NCBI RefSeq assembly: GCF_021497885.1
Contig: NZ_CP046523.1
Coordinates: 1,097,501-1,161,500 of the forward strand
DNA length: 64,000 nucleotides
Source of the DNA: Streptococcus oralis
GTDB taxonomy: Bacteria; Bacillota; Bacilli; Lactobacillales; Streptococcaceae
Direction: 5' to 3'
Shown here: one piece after another, positions 20,030-32,702 of the stretch
How the letters are laid out: each line of letters starts with the position of its first letter
Position numbering within the stretch: position 1 is the first letter of the stretch
Notes under the pieces: model-generated
Database searches by the model: none
What the model saw: the letters and a program-made list of their open reading frames with translations, nothing else
Told to the model about the DNA's origin: nothing
Program-made: the position numbers and the translations under genes

Positions 20030-20671
20030 CTATCTATAGTAACTGTACTTCTTCTCAACTTTTTTGGCAAGGATAGTCACAATACCAATCAAAATCAAGT
20101 AAATTGCTCCTGCCAAGAACATAGGAACCAGACTAGCATCACGATTGGCTGCTGTACGACTAGCCAAAATCAAATCTGAAATCCCTAGAGCATAGACCAG
20201 AGAAGTATCCTTGACCAAACTCATGACTTCATTAAATACACTAGGAAGAACAATCTTGGTCACCTGTGGTAAGATGATATAGCGCACTGTGGCAAAAGGG
20301 CTAAACTTCAAGACCTTAGCAGCCTCATATTGCCCCTTAGGAATGGTATCAATCCCCCCACGGAAGATTTCAGCAAAGTAAGCCGCATAATTCAAAACAA
20401 AGGCAATAATAGCCGCAGGAAGGCGATCCAAACGAATCCCAATATTTGGGAGCACATAATAGATAAAGATCAATTGCAAGAGCAAGGGTGTTCCCCGCAT
20501 GATCCAGATATAAATGTTGATCAGATAATGGAGGAGTTTCCAATGGACTTGCAAGGCAAAGGCAATCAAAACGCCCAAGGGAATAGAAAAAATCAAGACC
20601 AGTACAAAAACCTGTAAAGTCATGCTTGCACCGCTCAATAAACTCGGTAATATCTCAAACAAATAAGACAT
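20030..20671 (-). CDS. Amino-acid ABC transporter permease
   Basis: The 213-residue integral membrane protein has about five helices and the EAA loop (EAAKVLKFSPFATVRYIILP) that couples to the ATPase. I start it at 20671, where AGGAGGTGCAGT precedes the ATG; an upstream in-frame ATG at 20719 lies before the promoter's expected transcription start. It is the first gene of the operon. Partner genes give it the role of a homodimeric pore for amino-acid uptake. Confidence 0.94.
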   Translation of the reverse strand: MSYLFEILPSLLSGASMTLQVFVLVLIFSIPLGVLIAFALQVHWKLLHYLINIYIWIMRGTPLLLQLIFIYYVLPNIGIRLDRLPAAIIAFVLNYAAYFAEIFRGGIDTIPKGQYEAAKVLKFSPFATVRYIILPQVTKIVLPSVFNEVMSLVKDTSLVYALGISDLILASRTAANRDASLVPMFLAGAIYLILIGIVTILAKKVEKKYSYYR

Positions 20672-20699
20672 ACTGCACCTCCTAAAAATTATTGTTCCT

Positions 20700-20727
20700 A
20701 TTATAGCATAAATAAACAATTTAGCAA
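20700..20727 (-). promoter_or_regulatory. Promoter of the second amino-acid ABC operon
   Basis: The minus strand has TTGCTA (plus 20722-20727), a 16-bp spacer and TATAAT (plus 20700-20705) with TGC before it. Confidence 0.65.
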
Positions 20728-20757
20728 GGGTTTTTGTAAAAAAATTCTATTTCTTTC

Positions 20758-20795
20758 AAAAAAACGTATCTGCCAAATTGACGGATACGCTTTTT
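20758..20795 (-). terminator. Terminator of the TPR protein gene
   Basis: The minus strand shows GCGTATC, a 13-nt loop, GATACG and a long T-run, 15 nt after the stop. Confidence 0.85.
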
Positions 20796-20809
20796 TAGAG
20801 AGATAACTT

Positions 20810-22039
20810 TTAAAGTGTTTCTAAGAGTTCTTGCATCTGAACATCATCTGGAACGATTTTTAAATAAGCTTTGGCTTGTACTTTGGCTTCTTCAAAATAT
20901 CCCAATTCACGCAAGAGATAAGTATATTGCTCCAGAAACTCTGGATTGTCCTTGAGGTCAGATGACAGTTCTTGATAGAGCTCATAGGCCTTATCTAAAT
21001 CCTCGATTTCCTGATATGAACGGGCAATCATCCACTTGGTCAAGAGATTTTCTGGTTCTTGACTTTGAAGAGCGATGATATCCTCATACCGTTCTTGTTC
21101 CATATAAATGGTTGCGAGACGAAGGAAAATCTCCTCAAGGTCTTCTGCATCTTCTTTGGCAGTAAGGAGAAACTGCTCTGCAGCACTAGCATCATGCAAT
21201 TCATATGAAAACTGTGAGGCTGCTAGCAAGAGCCGAGTTTCAAATGGATTTTTCTCCAAACCTTGTTTAGCGATACGAAGTGCTTCTTCTATCTGATGTT
21301 CCTTGTGCAAGGCTTGACTATAACCATACTCATATCCTTCAAAATCTGGTGAAATGGTATCAATCTGCTTAAAGTAAAGAACAGATTTTTGATACTCTTC
21401 TTGGTCAAAGTAAAGACTAGCCAGTTCAAAGGCAGTTTGGTCATCGTATTCTAGTTCTAAGGCTTTTTCTAAGAATTCAGTTGCAGCTTCAAACTTGCCT
21501 AACTGGGCATAAGCATAGCCAATTCGCTGATAAGTTGAGACGCCCGTTTGCTCATAGATAGAGCGATTGTCTAATTGAGCATAACCCTGAATAGCTTCCT
21601 GATAATTCCCTAACTCGCTATCCAACTCAGCCAAACCAAAAACTAATAAGGGATCGTCTGAGTAGTTTAAGGCTTCCAGTAACTTTTCACGCGCTACATC
21701 TGTCAATCCTTCCAACTGATAGAGGTCAGCCTTCAAGGCCAAGGCCGATACATACCAGTCACTTTCAGGTGTGATTTCCTCAAGGTAAGCAAAGGCTTCC
21801 TCAACATTGCCATCCTCGCTAACAATGCTGGCTAAGTTCAGATTCACTTCTGGAAATTCTGTAACGATATTTTGGTAAATTTCTTTTGCTTGAGGATAAA
21901 AGCCAATTACCTCAAGATAGCTTGCTAGTTCGTAAAGAACTTCACTTGAATCTGTTTCGAGGGCTTTGTGAAAATACTGATCCGCTTTGCTTAAATCCTG
22001 TTCATCCAAAGCCTGGAGCATACGTTGACTATTGTTCAC
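20810..22039 (-). CDS. Tetratricopeptide repeat protein
   Basis: The 409-residue acidic protein is made of successive ~34-residue TPR-like helix pairs from residue ~10 to the end, with typical A/G/Y spacing (for example YAQLGKFEAATEFLEKALEL and YQELSSDLKDNPEFLEQY). It should be a cytoplasmic scaffold; no catalytic domain is seen. I choose the GTG at 22039 as start: GGGGAGG lies 9 nt upstream, and it overlaps the 3' end of the AI-2E gene by 11 nt. The longer open frame upstream is only the AI-2E gene read in another frame. The partner and function are unknown. Confidence 0.88.
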   Translation of the reverse strand: MNNSQRMLQALDEQDLSKADQYFHKALETDSSEVLYELASYLEVIGFYPQAKEIYQNIVTEFPEVNLNLASIVSEDGNVEEAFAYLEEITPESDWYVSALALKADLYQLEGLTDVAREKLLEALNYSDDPLLVFGLAELDSELGNYQEAIQGYAQLDNRSIYEQTGVSTYQRIGYAYAQLGKFEAATEFLEKALELEYDDQTAFELASLYFDQEEYQKSVLYFKQIDTISPDFEGYEYGYSQALHKEHQIEEALRIAKQGLEKNPFETRLLLAASQFSYELHDASAAEQFLLTAKEDAEDLEEIFLRLATIYMEQERYEDIIALQSQEPENLLTKWMIARSYQEIEDLDKAYELYQELSSDLKDNPEFLEQYTYLLRELGYFEEAKVQAKAYLKIVPDDVQMQELLETL

Positions 22040-23195
22040 TCTTGATTTCCTCCCCTTCTTCTTCATACAGACCGCTGACTTTTTTATACCAGTTAAAGAT
22101 AGCTGAGATAACGACCTTGGCAGAGGCATAGACAGGGATTCCCAGCAAGACTCCCCAAATACCAAACATAGAACCTGAAGTTAGGAGAACAAAGAGGACA
22201 TTAATCGGATGGATGTTCAGTTGGCTACCTAAAATAAGAGGCGATACGAAGCGTCCTTCAATCGTTTGTTCAACAATAAAGACAATGACGACTTTTAAAA
22301 GCATGACTGGTCCTGCAATCAAGCCAAGAACTAGAGCTGGAAGCATGGCAAGGAAACTACCCAGGTAAGGTACTAGATTGAGGATACCAGCCGTAATACC
22401 AAGAGTCACAGCATATCTGAGACCAATAATCTTAAAGAAGATAATAAACATAATCGCCACGATAATAGCAACTGTAACCTGTCCTCTAACATAGTTTGAC
22501 AGCTGTTTATTGACATCCGATAGGACTTCACCCACAGGTTCTTTTAACTTCGTTGGAATAAACTTAGTCAAATAATCTCGCAAGCCTTTTCCATCACGCA
22601 AGAGATAGAAGAGCATAAAGGGTACGATAATGACCGCTACAATCACCTGAGAAACACTACTGATAAAGGCGCTGACCCAGTTGACGGCTTGAGAAGAAAT
22701 TTTGCTGGCCCATATCGTTGCTTCTGTAGAAACATTTGCAAGAACCTGCTCCAACTGAGGTCTAAAATCATCTGGCAAGCGTTTGGTTACAAGGTCATTG
22801 ATAACCATATCAGCATCCTTAAGATAAGTCGGTACATTCTTTGCAAAATTTAAGACTTGGCGTTGCAGATTTGGAATAGCGACTGCCAGACCCCAAATGA
22901 TAAAAAGTCCAATAATGACAAAAACTATACTGATAGCAAGAACGCGATTGATCTTGTGTTTCTCCATCCAGTCAACAATCGGATTGAGGAGGTAATAAAG
23001 TAAACCAGATAAAATAACTGGCAACATGACAACCCCTAAAAAATCCAAAACAGGTAAAAAGATAAAACTAATCTTACTTAGAATAAAAATGTTTAGCCCC
23101 AGTAACAAGGTTACTAAAAATACAGTGATGGCTTTATTATCTAAAAACCACTTAAAAAACCAAGATAGGCTAAAATGTTTCTCTTTATGTTCCAT
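22029..23195 (-). CDS. AI-2E family transporter (PerM/YdbI type)
   Basis: The 388-residue protein has about eight membrane helices with the AI-2E exporter family pattern: N-terminal hydrophobic pair, a soluble loop (residues ~110-190) and the conserved C-terminal region with LVPYLGSFLAMLPAL and a VEQ...P(H)INVLFVLL segment. Family members are proposed exporters of AI-2, ions or other solutes; the substrate here is not predictable. A second family member is at 45.0-46.1 kb. It is the first gene of an operon with the TPR protein. Confidence 0.9.
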   Translation of the reverse strand: MEHKEKHFSLSWFFKWFLDNKAITVFLVTLLLGLNIFILSKISFIFLPVLDFLGVVMLPVILSGLLYYLLNPIVDWMEKHKINRVLAISIVFVIIGLFIIWGLAVAIPNLQRQVLNFAKNVPTYLKDADMVINDLVTKRLPDDFRPQLEQVLANVSTEATIWASKISSQAVNWVSAFISSVSQVIVAVIIVPFMLFYLLRDGKGLRDYLTKFIPTKLKEPVGEVLSDVNKQLSNYVRGQVTVAIIVAIMFIIFFKIIGLRYAVTLGITAGILNLVPYLGSFLAMLPALVLGLIAGPVMLLKVVIVFIVEQTIEGRFVSPLILGSQLNIHPINVLFVLLTSGSMFGIWGVLLGIPVYASAKVVISAIFNWYKKVSGLYEEEGEEIKSEQ

Positions 23196-23221
23196 AAATA
23201 CATCCTTTCTGTCATTCTCTC

Positions 23222-23230
23222 ATTATACCA
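23222..23230 (-). promoter_or_regulatory. Extended -10 promoter of the AI-2E/TPR operon
   Basis: The minus strand reads TGGTATAAT (plus-strand ATTATA at 23222-23227), 26 nt before the start. Confidence 0.6.
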
Positions 23231-23301
23231 TTTTTAATTTAAAATAACTCTTATTAAAGTGCTTACATAGATTAAATGAACACTTCCAGACTGTCATTTT
23301 G

Positions 23302-23310
23302 TGGTATAAT
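23302..23310 (+). promoter_or_regulatory. Promoter of the 6-phosphogluconolactonase gene
   Basis: TGGTATAAT, an extended -10 (TATAAT at 23305-23310), 28 nt before the chosen start. Confidence 0.6.
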
Positions 23311-23338
23311 GAACTTATCATTATTAAGAGGTATGGAC

Positions 23339-24352
23339 ATGAAAAAAACTGTTTATTTTGGAACTTACACTCGTCGCTTATCTAAAGGGATTTACAAGGC
23401 AGATTTTGATACAGAGACAGGCCAGCTTGCAAATCTTGAACTCTTTGCTCCTGAACCAAGTCCGACCTACCTTGCCTTTGACCAACAACAACACTTATAC
23501 ACCGTAGGGAGTCAGGATGGCTTGGGTGGAATCGCTGCCTACAAGACAGATGGTACTTTGTTAAATCATGTGGTTGAAGAAGGCGCTCCCCATTGTTATG
23601 TGGCAGTGGATGAAAAGCGTAATCTCGTTTATGGGGCCAACTATCATAAAGGTCAAGTTCTGGTTTATAAACGTCAAACGGATGGTAGCCTCATCCAAAC
23701 AGATCTAGTTCAGCATAGTGGACATGGTCCTCATGAAAACCAAACTTCCCCACATGTACACTTTACGGATCTAACACCTGACCAGTACCTTGTCACATGT
23801 GATCTAGGAACAGATGAAGTAACGACCTATGATGTTAGTCCAGAAGGAAAACTAAATAAACTCTACACTTATCACAGCCAAGCTGGAGCAGGTGCACGCC
23901 ACATCGTTTTCCACCATCACTATAAGATTGCCTATCTCATTTGCGAACTTAATAGTACCATTGAAGTCTTGATTTACGATGGGGTTGGTGAATTTGAACG
24001 CATGCAAGTCATTTCAACCTTACCAGATGGCTATGAGGGATTCAATGCTACTGCTGCCATTCGTCTCTCAAAAGATGGTAAATACCTTTATGCATCCAAT
24101 CGAGGCCACGATTCCATTGCCGTCTATACAATCCTCGCTGATGGCAGTCTGGAATTATTAGAGATAGTACCAACACATGGACAAAATCCACGTGATTTCG
24201 ACCTAACTCCTGATCAAGAGTTTCTCATTGCTGTTCACCAAGATTCTGATAATGCAACCGTCTTTAAGCGTAATCCTGAAAGTGGCCGTCTTGCGGAGCT
24301 TTCTAACGACTTCCATGTTCCTGAAGCAGTTTGCATCAACTTCCCACATTAA
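23339..24352 (+). CDS. pgl: 6-phosphogluconolactonase, YkgB/Pgl beta-propeller type
   Basis: The 337-residue protein matches the lactonase family (seven-bladed propeller) that hydrolyses 6-phosphogluconolactone, step two of the oxidative pentose phosphate pathway. Typical repeats include HVHFTDLTPDQ, AGARHIVFH, LYASNRGHDSIAVY and HGQNPRDFDLTPD. I start at 23339, where AGAGG lies 7 nt upstream; an earlier in-frame ATG lies upstream of the promoter. zwf, step one, is 20 kb away in the same window. The gene has its own promoter and shares a bidirectional terminator with the atp operon. Confidence 0.92.
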   Translation: MKKTVYFGTYTRRLSKGIYKADFDTETGQLANLELFAPEPSPTYLAFDQQQHLYTVGSQDGLGGIAAYKTDGTLLNHVVEEGAPHCYVAVDEKRNLVYGANYHKGQVLVYKRQTDGSLIQTDLVQHSGHGPHENQTSPHVHFTDLTPDQYLVTCDLGTDEVTTYDVSPEGKLNKLYTYHSQAGAGARHIVFHHHYKIAYLICELNSTIEVLIYDGVGEFERMQVISTLPDGYEGFNATAAIRLSKDGKYLYASNRGHDSIAVYTILADGSLELLEIVPTHGQNPRDFDLTPDQEFLIAVHQDSDNATVFKRNPESGRLAELSNDFHVPEAVCINFPH

Positions 24353-24386
24353 AAAAAATGAACTTGAGTTTCAAGTTCATTTTTTG
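24353..24386. terminator. Bidirectional terminator between pgl and atpC
   Basis: An AAAATGAACTTGA stem with its complement, 2-nt loop region, and A/T runs on both sides. It serves pgl (+) and the atp operon (-). Confidence 0.9.
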
Positions 24387-24387
24387 A

Positions 24388-24807
24388 TTATAGTTTATTT
24401 CCGACATTGATACGGTTAATAGCACGTTGAAGAGCAATCTTAGCGCGTCGTTCTTGGTCGATTAAGTGCTTGTCTTGAGCTTCTTCGATTTCACGTTCAG
24501 CGCGAAGTTTCGCACGTTCTGCACGACTGATATCGATATCACGAGCGCGTTCTGCTGAGTCTGCTACGATGGTAATGATGTCATTGGCAATCTCGATAAT
24601 TCCTCCGTTCACTGCAATCCAGTTCACATGAGTATCATCATCGATTCGTTTTACCTTTACTTCATCAACCGCTAAAACCGCAATCATATTTTCATGTCGT
24701 GGCAAGATCCCCATCTCACCATCCAGAGTTCGTACCGATACAAAGCTGGCATGGTGATCATAGACGAGGCCATCTGGTGTCACGATCTGGACAGTTAACT
24801 GAGCCAT
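24388..24807 (-). CDS. atpC: F1F0 ATP synthase subunit epsilon
   Basis: The 139-residue subunit of the F1 central stalk has the N-terminal beta barrel ([28 protein letters not shown]) and a C-terminal helical hairpin ([19 protein letters not shown]) that regulates activity. It is the last gene of the eight-gene operon, 10 nt after atpD, and is followed by the bidirectional terminator. Confidence 0.97.
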   Translation of the reverse strand: MAQLTVQIVTPDGLVYDHHASFVSVRTLDGEMGILPRHENMIAVLAVDEVKVKRIDDDTHVNWIAVNGGIIEIANDIITIVADSAERARDIDISRAERAKLRAEREIEEAQDKHLIDQERRAKIALQRAINRINVGNKL

Positions 24808-24817
24808 AGATCACCTC

Positions 24818-26233
<1,416 letters not shown>

Positions 26234-26259
26234 CTATTCTATATAAGATACTGTCGGTT

Positions 26260-26274
26260 CCTAGTTTACCTAGG
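26260..26274 (-). other. Small hairpin between atpG and atpD
   Basis: CCTAG-TTTAC-CTAGG forms a 5-bp stem with a 5-nt loop in the longest spacer of the atp operon. It has no T-run, so it is not a terminator; a role in mRNA processing is only a guess. Confidence 0.4.
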
Positions 26275-26309
26275 CCCTAAGTTCATTTTGATATGTACAG
26301 GGTAAAGCC

Positions 26310-27188
26310 TTATTCTAAGGCACTAGCACCTGCTACAATTTCTGTAATTTCTTGTGTAATCGCCGCCTGTCTGGCACGGTTATACTGGATGGTCAAATCA
26401 TTGATGACTTTCTTGGCATTATCAGTCGCTGTCTGCATAGCTGTCATACCAGCGGCATTTTCAGCTGTCTTGGCATCGATAATGGCACCATAAATCATAC
26501 TTTCAGCATACTGTGGCAACAATTGCTCCAAAATTTCTTCTCGGCTTGTTTCCAACTCAAATGTCAAGCTATACTCCTCATCTGCTTCGTTTGGATCAAG
26601 GTCAACAATCGGAAGCATTTGCTCCACACGCATTTGACTGGTAAGTGTATTGACGTGGTGATTATAGCAGACATAGAGTTCGTCAAAAAGTTCATTTTGA
26701 TACATCTCAATCGTTTTTGAAATAATTTTACGAACTTCATCAAAACTAGGTTGGTCGGCCAAGCCTCGTAATTCATAGATTGGTTGAATGCCACGAGCCT
26801 TAAAGAAATCAGCTCCCATACCACCGATACAGATTATCTCAAAATCTTTACCATCTGGATGGTATTCTTCTTTCAACTCCATAACGGCTTTAAGGATGGA
26901 AGCATTATAACCTCCAACCAAGCCACGGTCTGAAGTAATAACGATATAGCCTGTTTTCTTAACTGGACGACTGATGAGCATCGGATTGGTTGAACCGCTA
27001 GATCCGTTACCATGCAAAATATCCGTCAAAAGTTTACGAACCTTCTGAGCGTAAACTTGAAAATTGCGTGCTGCTTCTTCAGAGCGACCTAACTTGGCAG
27101 CTGATACCATTTGCATGGCATTAGTGATTTGACTAGTATTTTTTGTTGAGGCGATTTTTGTTTTAATATCATTTAGAGATACTGCCAT
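26310..27188 (-). CDS. atpG: F1F0 ATP synthase subunit gamma
   Basis: The 292-residue rotor-shaft subunit has the conserved N-terminal helix ([21 protein letters not shown]) and C-terminal helix ([20 protein letters not shown]) that together make the coiled shaft, with the Rossmann-like middle ([12 protein letters not shown]). It lies 15 nt after atpA. Confidence 0.97.
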   Translation of the reverse strand: MAVSLNDIKTKIASTKNTSQITNAMQMVSAAKLGRSEEAARNFQVYAQKVRKLLTDILHGNGSSGSTNPMLISRPVKKTGYIVITSDRGLVGGYNASILKAVMELKEEYHPDGKDFEIICIGGMGADFFKARGIQPIYELRGLADQPSFDEVRKIISKTIEMYQNELFDELYVCYNHHVNTLTSQMRVEQMLPIVDLDPNEADEEYSLTFELETSREEILEQLLPQYAESMIYGAIIDAKTAENAAGMTAMQTATDNAKKVINDLTIQYNRARQAAITQEITEIVAGASALE

Positions 27189-27203
27189 CTGACACCTCTA
27201 TTC

Positions 27204-29259
<2,056 letters not shown>

Positions 29260-29260
<1 letters not shown>

Positions 29261-29754
29261 TAGGCTTCTCCTAGCTGATCGATATATTGATCAATGAGTT
29301 CCTTATGAGCATGACTGTCAAGGTTTTTTGAGATGATTTTACCAGCGAGACTAATCGTCAAATCTGCCACCTCGCCCTTAACACTTTGCAAAGCCTCAGC
29401 TTTATTCTGAGCAATTTCTTGATTCGCCTTCTCTTTTAAGCGACCTGCTTCAACTTTAGCATCTGCCAGAATATTTGCTTTACTCTTCTCTGCAGTCTCT
29501 TTAGCATTTTCAATGATTGTTTTGGCTTCGTTGCGACTACCAGCTAATTCATCTTCACGTTTTTGGGCAAGAGTTTCTGCTTTTTGACGAGCCTGTTCAG
29601 CTCCATCAATATCAGCAGCAATTTTATTTGCCCTTTCTTCGAAGACACTTGTCAAGTTTGACCACGCATATTTCTTAACTAAGACAATCAAAAGGATAAA
29701 AGAGCCAGCGATTAAAATAAAGTTACCAATTAATTCACCTACTGTTACTTGCAT
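29260..29754 (-). CDS. atpF: F1F0 ATP synthase subunit b
   Basis: The 164-residue subunit has one N-terminal membrane helix (residues ~8-27, [20 protein letters not shown]) and a long charged helix that forms the peripheral stalk with the delta subunit. It lies 13 nt after atpB. Confidence 0.96.
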
Positions 29755-29767
29755 CTGTTACTCCTTT

Positions 29768-30481
29768 CTACTCTTCATCATTAATTTTATTTCCTAGATA
29801 CATAGAAGACAAGACTGTGAATACATAAGCCTGAACACAGGAAATAAACACAGAAAACGCCGTCCAGACTAGATTGGTAACAAATGCGACTGGATACCAA
29901 TAAAGAGCCTGATGAGAAAGTGTGATGAGCAGACTAGCCATCACTTCTCCGGCAAAGATATTTCCGAATACCCGCAAAGCAAGTGATAGGAAATTCGTGA
30001 CTTCTTCAAGGAGATTCATCGGTGTCATAAAACCTGGGGTAACAAAGCCTTTCAGATACTTTTTAACACCACGGCGACGAATTCCTTCTATATGGGTCAT
30101 CAGGATAATTCCAAATGACAAGGCCAAGTCAAATTGAAGATTGGCAGTTGGCGATGTCCAAAGGTTTGTCCCATCTGTAGTTTGAAGTTTGGCCATCAAA
30201 CCAAGATTGTTTGCGATCACCATAAAAAGAAATAAACACAAGTAAAAGAGTGAGTAATCTTTCATGTACCGTGAGCCTACATTAGGTTCTGTAAATCCGA
30301 CTACGAAGTCATAGAGATACTCCAGTACATTTTGCTTTCCTTTGGGTTTCACAGTCATATTCCGACTTGCCCAATAGATAAAGCCAAAAATAACGACTAC
30401 TGACAGCAAGGTCAAGGCTGTCAAGGTCAAATCAAAGGTAACAGGACCAATATTGATGGTTGGATTGATACTTTCTTCCAT
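29768..30481 (-). CDS. atpB: F1F0 ATP synthase subunit a
   Basis: The 237-residue proton-channel subunit has five or six membrane helices. The essential arginine lies in the segment [16 protein letters not shown] near residue 170, facing the c-ring. It is the second gene of the operon, 34 nt after atpE. Confidence 0.96.
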   Translation of the reverse strand: MEESINPTINIGPVTFDLTLTALTLLSVVVIFGFIYWASRNMTVKPKGKQNVLEYLYDFVVGFTEPNVGSRYMKDYSLFYLCLFLFMVIANNLGLMAKLQTTDGTNLWTSPTANLQFDLALSFGIILMTHIEGIRRRGVKKYLKGFVTPGFMTPMNLLEEVTNFLSLALRVFGNIFAGEVMASLLITLSHQALYWYPVAFVTNLVWTAFSVFISCVQAYVFTVLSSMYLGNKINDEE

Positions 30482-30515
30482 CTAGAATCCTCCCTTTTCC
30501 ATTTTATACTTCTCT

Positions 30516-30716
30516 TTATTTGATGATAAATGAAAATACGAGAGTTACAAAGAATGTTCCTTCAATAAAGGCAATCCCCATGATCATTAAGCTACGCAAT
30601 TGTGGAATGATGTCTGGTTGGCGAGCAGCTGATTTGAACAAACCGTTCATCAACATACCTTCTGCAAGGGATACACCCATACAGGCAAGACAAAGACCGA
30701 AAAATGTTAAATTCAT
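30516..30716 (-). CDS. atpE: F1F0 ATP synthase subunit c
   Basis: The 66-residue proteolipid is a helical hairpin with a polar loop (SAARQPD, residues 29-35) and the proton-binding Glu52 in FIEGTFF. It is the first gene of the operon, the order known from streptococci. Residue 48 is Ile where I recall Val in optochin-sensitive pneumococci; residues 47-50 line the optochin site. It is called atpC in some pneumococcal papers because of the subunit letter. Confidence 0.96.
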   Translation of the reverse strand: MNLTFFGLCLACMGVSLAEGMLMNGLFKSAARQPDIIPQLRSLMIMGIAFIEGTFFVTLVFSFIIK

Positions 30717-30794
30717 GATGAATTCTCCTTTTATTTAAAATTTACTTACTTAGTTTAGTCCTAAAATTTTAATTTGTCAACTTTTTACTCACGT

Positions 30795-30807
30795 TGAAAG
30801 CGTTTCA
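30795..30807. promoter_or_regulatory. 13-bp palindrome in the atp leader (cre-like)
   Basis: TGAAAGCGTTTCA is a perfect odd palindrome 79 nt before atpE. It resembles a CcpA cre site but is one base shorter than the usual 14-bp consensus, so the assignment is weak. Confidence 0.35.
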
Positions 30808-30841
30808 GATAATTTATTTCTATTTTTGCCATTTTTATCCT

Positions 30842-30847
30842 ATTATA
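30842..30847 (-). promoter_or_regulatory. Probable -10 box of the atp operon
   Basis: The minus strand has a perfect TATAAT (plus-strand ATTATA at 30842-30847) with TG directly before it; TTGCTC 20 nt upstream could be a poorly spaced -35. The leader would be ~115 nt. Confidence 0.5.
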
Positions 30848-30911
30848 CAGAAAAATTTCTCATTTTAGAGCAAGTGTTTTTCCACTTTCACTCTGTTTTC
30901 TGAAACAAATT

Positions 30912-30938
30912 GAAAAAATCCAAGTTTGAAACTTGGAT
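30912..30938 (-). terminator. Terminator of the U32/CHY operon
   Basis: An ATCCAAGTTT / AAACTTGGAT stem followed on the minus strand by TTTTTTC, 10 nt after the CHY protein stop. Confidence 0.88.
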
Positions 30939-30947
30939 GAATTCATT

Positions 30948-31259
30948 TTATTTAAAATAATAGGAATAGTGTTTTTTGCAACCTGGATTAAATGGAGCAC
31001 TACAGTAAGGACAAGCTAGCTGTTTTTGATATTCTTGAAATGTCATTGTCCTCTTACAAGCCCCACATAAAATCGGTTGATCCTCGGTAAGCGCCAAGGG
31101 ATAGGGCGAAAATACATGCGTTTCTATAGTATTATGACACTGATAGCAAGCATAGTATTTCTTACACTCATAACACTGAAGGGAAACGATGTCCTTTTCG
31201 CCATGATAATGAATACATCTACTTTCATCATCAACTAACAAACCTTGTGCTTGAATCAT
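30948..31259 (-). CDS. CHY-type zinc finger protein
   Basis: The 103-residue cytoplasmic protein is rich in Cys and His arranged as a CHY zinc finger: CIHYH near residue 15, CYECKKYYACYQCHN, then CGAC and CPYCSAPFNPGC, enough for about three zinc ions. CHY fingers occur in eukaryotic RCHY1/Hot13 and in small bacterial proteins of unknown role. It follows the U32 protein gene by 14 nt, so both are probably cotranscribed. Function unknown; redox or metal-linked binding is possible. Confidence 0.85.
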   Translation of the reverse strand: MIQAQGLLVDDESRCIHYHGEKDIVSLQCYECKKYYACYQCHNTIETHVFSPYPLALTEDQPILCGACKRTMTFQEYQKQLACPYCSAPFNPGCKKHYSYYFK

Positions 31260-31273
31260 TCACTTTTCCTTAT

Positions 31274-32560
31274 CTAGGCACGAACTGTAACACTTGTCCC
31301 GTCTTCCTTATAGAGGTTAATGAGACCTTCCTTGAGAGCGCGGACCATGTCACCTGCCTGAACAGGTTGTGGAACCTTGATTGTCAAGAGTTCCATTGGA
31401 TTTGGAGCGCGGTCGATTTTATTGCCCTTGGCATCATGAAGATCTTCAATATAAGTCTCAAAATGACGGAAACCTGGTCCATAAAACTCCACTTGATCGC
31501 CTTCGTTGATGACATTCCGTTGACGAATGGTTGCCGTTTGAGTCGCATCATCATACGCTACCACTTCAGCGACAAACTTGTATTCAGGAATTTTACGACG
31601 TGCGCCAAATAACTGTTCATTTTCAGACGGCGTACCGTAGTAGAAACCTGTTGCCAATTCACGTTGAGCAACCTTCCACATCTCGTCTACCAAGTCCTGT
31701 TTGATGGCTTCAAATTTCTCAGGACTTTCAAGATAAGCATCTACAGCCGCCTTGTAACAGTTGGTCACAGTTGAAACATAGTGGATGGATTTCATACGAC
31801 CTTCAATCTTGAGACTGTCTACACCGTTTTCTATCATATCTGGTATATGGTCAATCATGGACATGTCAACGGCAGACATCGAAAATTCTTCTGGAATCTC
31901 CCCCTTAAGACTCTTACGTTCTTTACCAAAAGGCATATCGTAGAGGTCGTATTTCCAACGGCAAGACTGAGAACAACCACCACGGTTAGCATCACGCATA
32001 CTCATGTGGTTTGAGAGCGTACAGCGACCTGAGTAAGAAATACACATGGCTCCATGGACAAAGGCCTCAATCTCAACATCTGTACGTTTGCGGATCTCTG
32101 CTAATTCTTCCATTGAAACTTCACGAGCCAAAACCACACGGGTCAACCCAAGTTCTTTCCAGAACTCTAGAGTTTCATAGTTGGTCGCACTGGCTTGAGT
32201 AGAGAGGTGAATCTCGAGACCTGGTGCTTCTGTTGCTGCAATCATGATTAAGGCTGGATCTGACACGATAACTGCCGCGATTCCGATATCACGTAACTTA
32301 CGGAACCACTCACCAGCACCAGCTTCGTTTCCTTCGTGCATAACCATGTTAGCAGCCACATAGACCTTGGCACCGTACTTAGCTGCGAACTGCACGCCTT
32401 CTTCCATCTGTTCAAAGGTAAAGTTTCCAGCACGGCTACGAAGACCATAGGCCTGTCCACCGATGAAGACTGCGTCCGCACCATATTGGACAGCTACTTT
32501 TAGCTTTTCTAAAGTCCCTGCAGGCGATAAAACCTCAGGACGTTTTAATGTTTTTGTCAT
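31274..32560 (-). CDS. U32 family peptidase-like protein (TrhP/YrrO type)
   Basis: The 428-residue protein has the U32 signature (EAFVHGAMCISYSGRCTLSN, residues ~165-184) followed by GGCSQSCRW; the cysteines probably hold an iron-sulfur cluster. The N-terminal barrel begins PEVLSPAGTLEKLK and the C-terminal domain is the RlmE/YrrO-type extension. Family members in E. coli and B. subtilis act in prephenate-dependent tRNA U34 hydroxylation; older work called them collagenases. I start at the ATG at 32560, preceded by AGGAG; a TTG six codons upstream overlaps that site. Confidence 0.9.
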   Translation of the reverse strand: MTKTLKRPEVLSPAGTLEKLKVAVQYGADAVFIGGQAYGLRSRAGNFTFEQMEEGVQFAAKYGAKVYVAANMVMHEGNEAGAGEWFRKLRDIGIAAVIVSDPALIMIAATEAPGLEIHLSTQASATNYETLEFWKELGLTRVVLAREVSMEELAEIRKRTDVEIEAFVHGAMCISYSGRCTLSNHMSMRDANRGGCSQSCRWKYDLYDMPFGKERKSLKGEIPEEFSMSAVDMSMIDHIPDMIENGVDSLKIEGRMKSIHYVSTVTNCYKAAVDAYLESPEKFEAIKQDLVDEMWKVAQRELATGFYYGTPSENEQLFGARRKIPEYKFVAEVVAYDDATQTATIRQRNVINEGDQVEFYGPGFRHFETYIEDLHDAKGNKIDRAPNPMELLTIKVPQPVQAGDMVRALKEGLINLYKEDGTSVTVRA

Positions 32561-32674
32561 GTTTTCTCCTATTTGCAATATAAAAGTTTGACGTTTTTCC
32601 TTCTCATTTTATAGTAAATAAGCGATAAAATCAAGCCTAGACAGATTGTTTTGACAATTCTAATCTTTCCTAAA

Positions 32675-32702
32675 ACAAAAAACTAGCCTTTCTAGACTAG
32701 TT
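32675..32702 (-). terminator. Terminator of the GntR regulator gene
   Basis: An AACTAG / CTAGTT stem with a 10-nt loop, followed on the minus strand by TTTTTTG. The 5' arm overlaps the stop codon. Confidence 0.8.
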
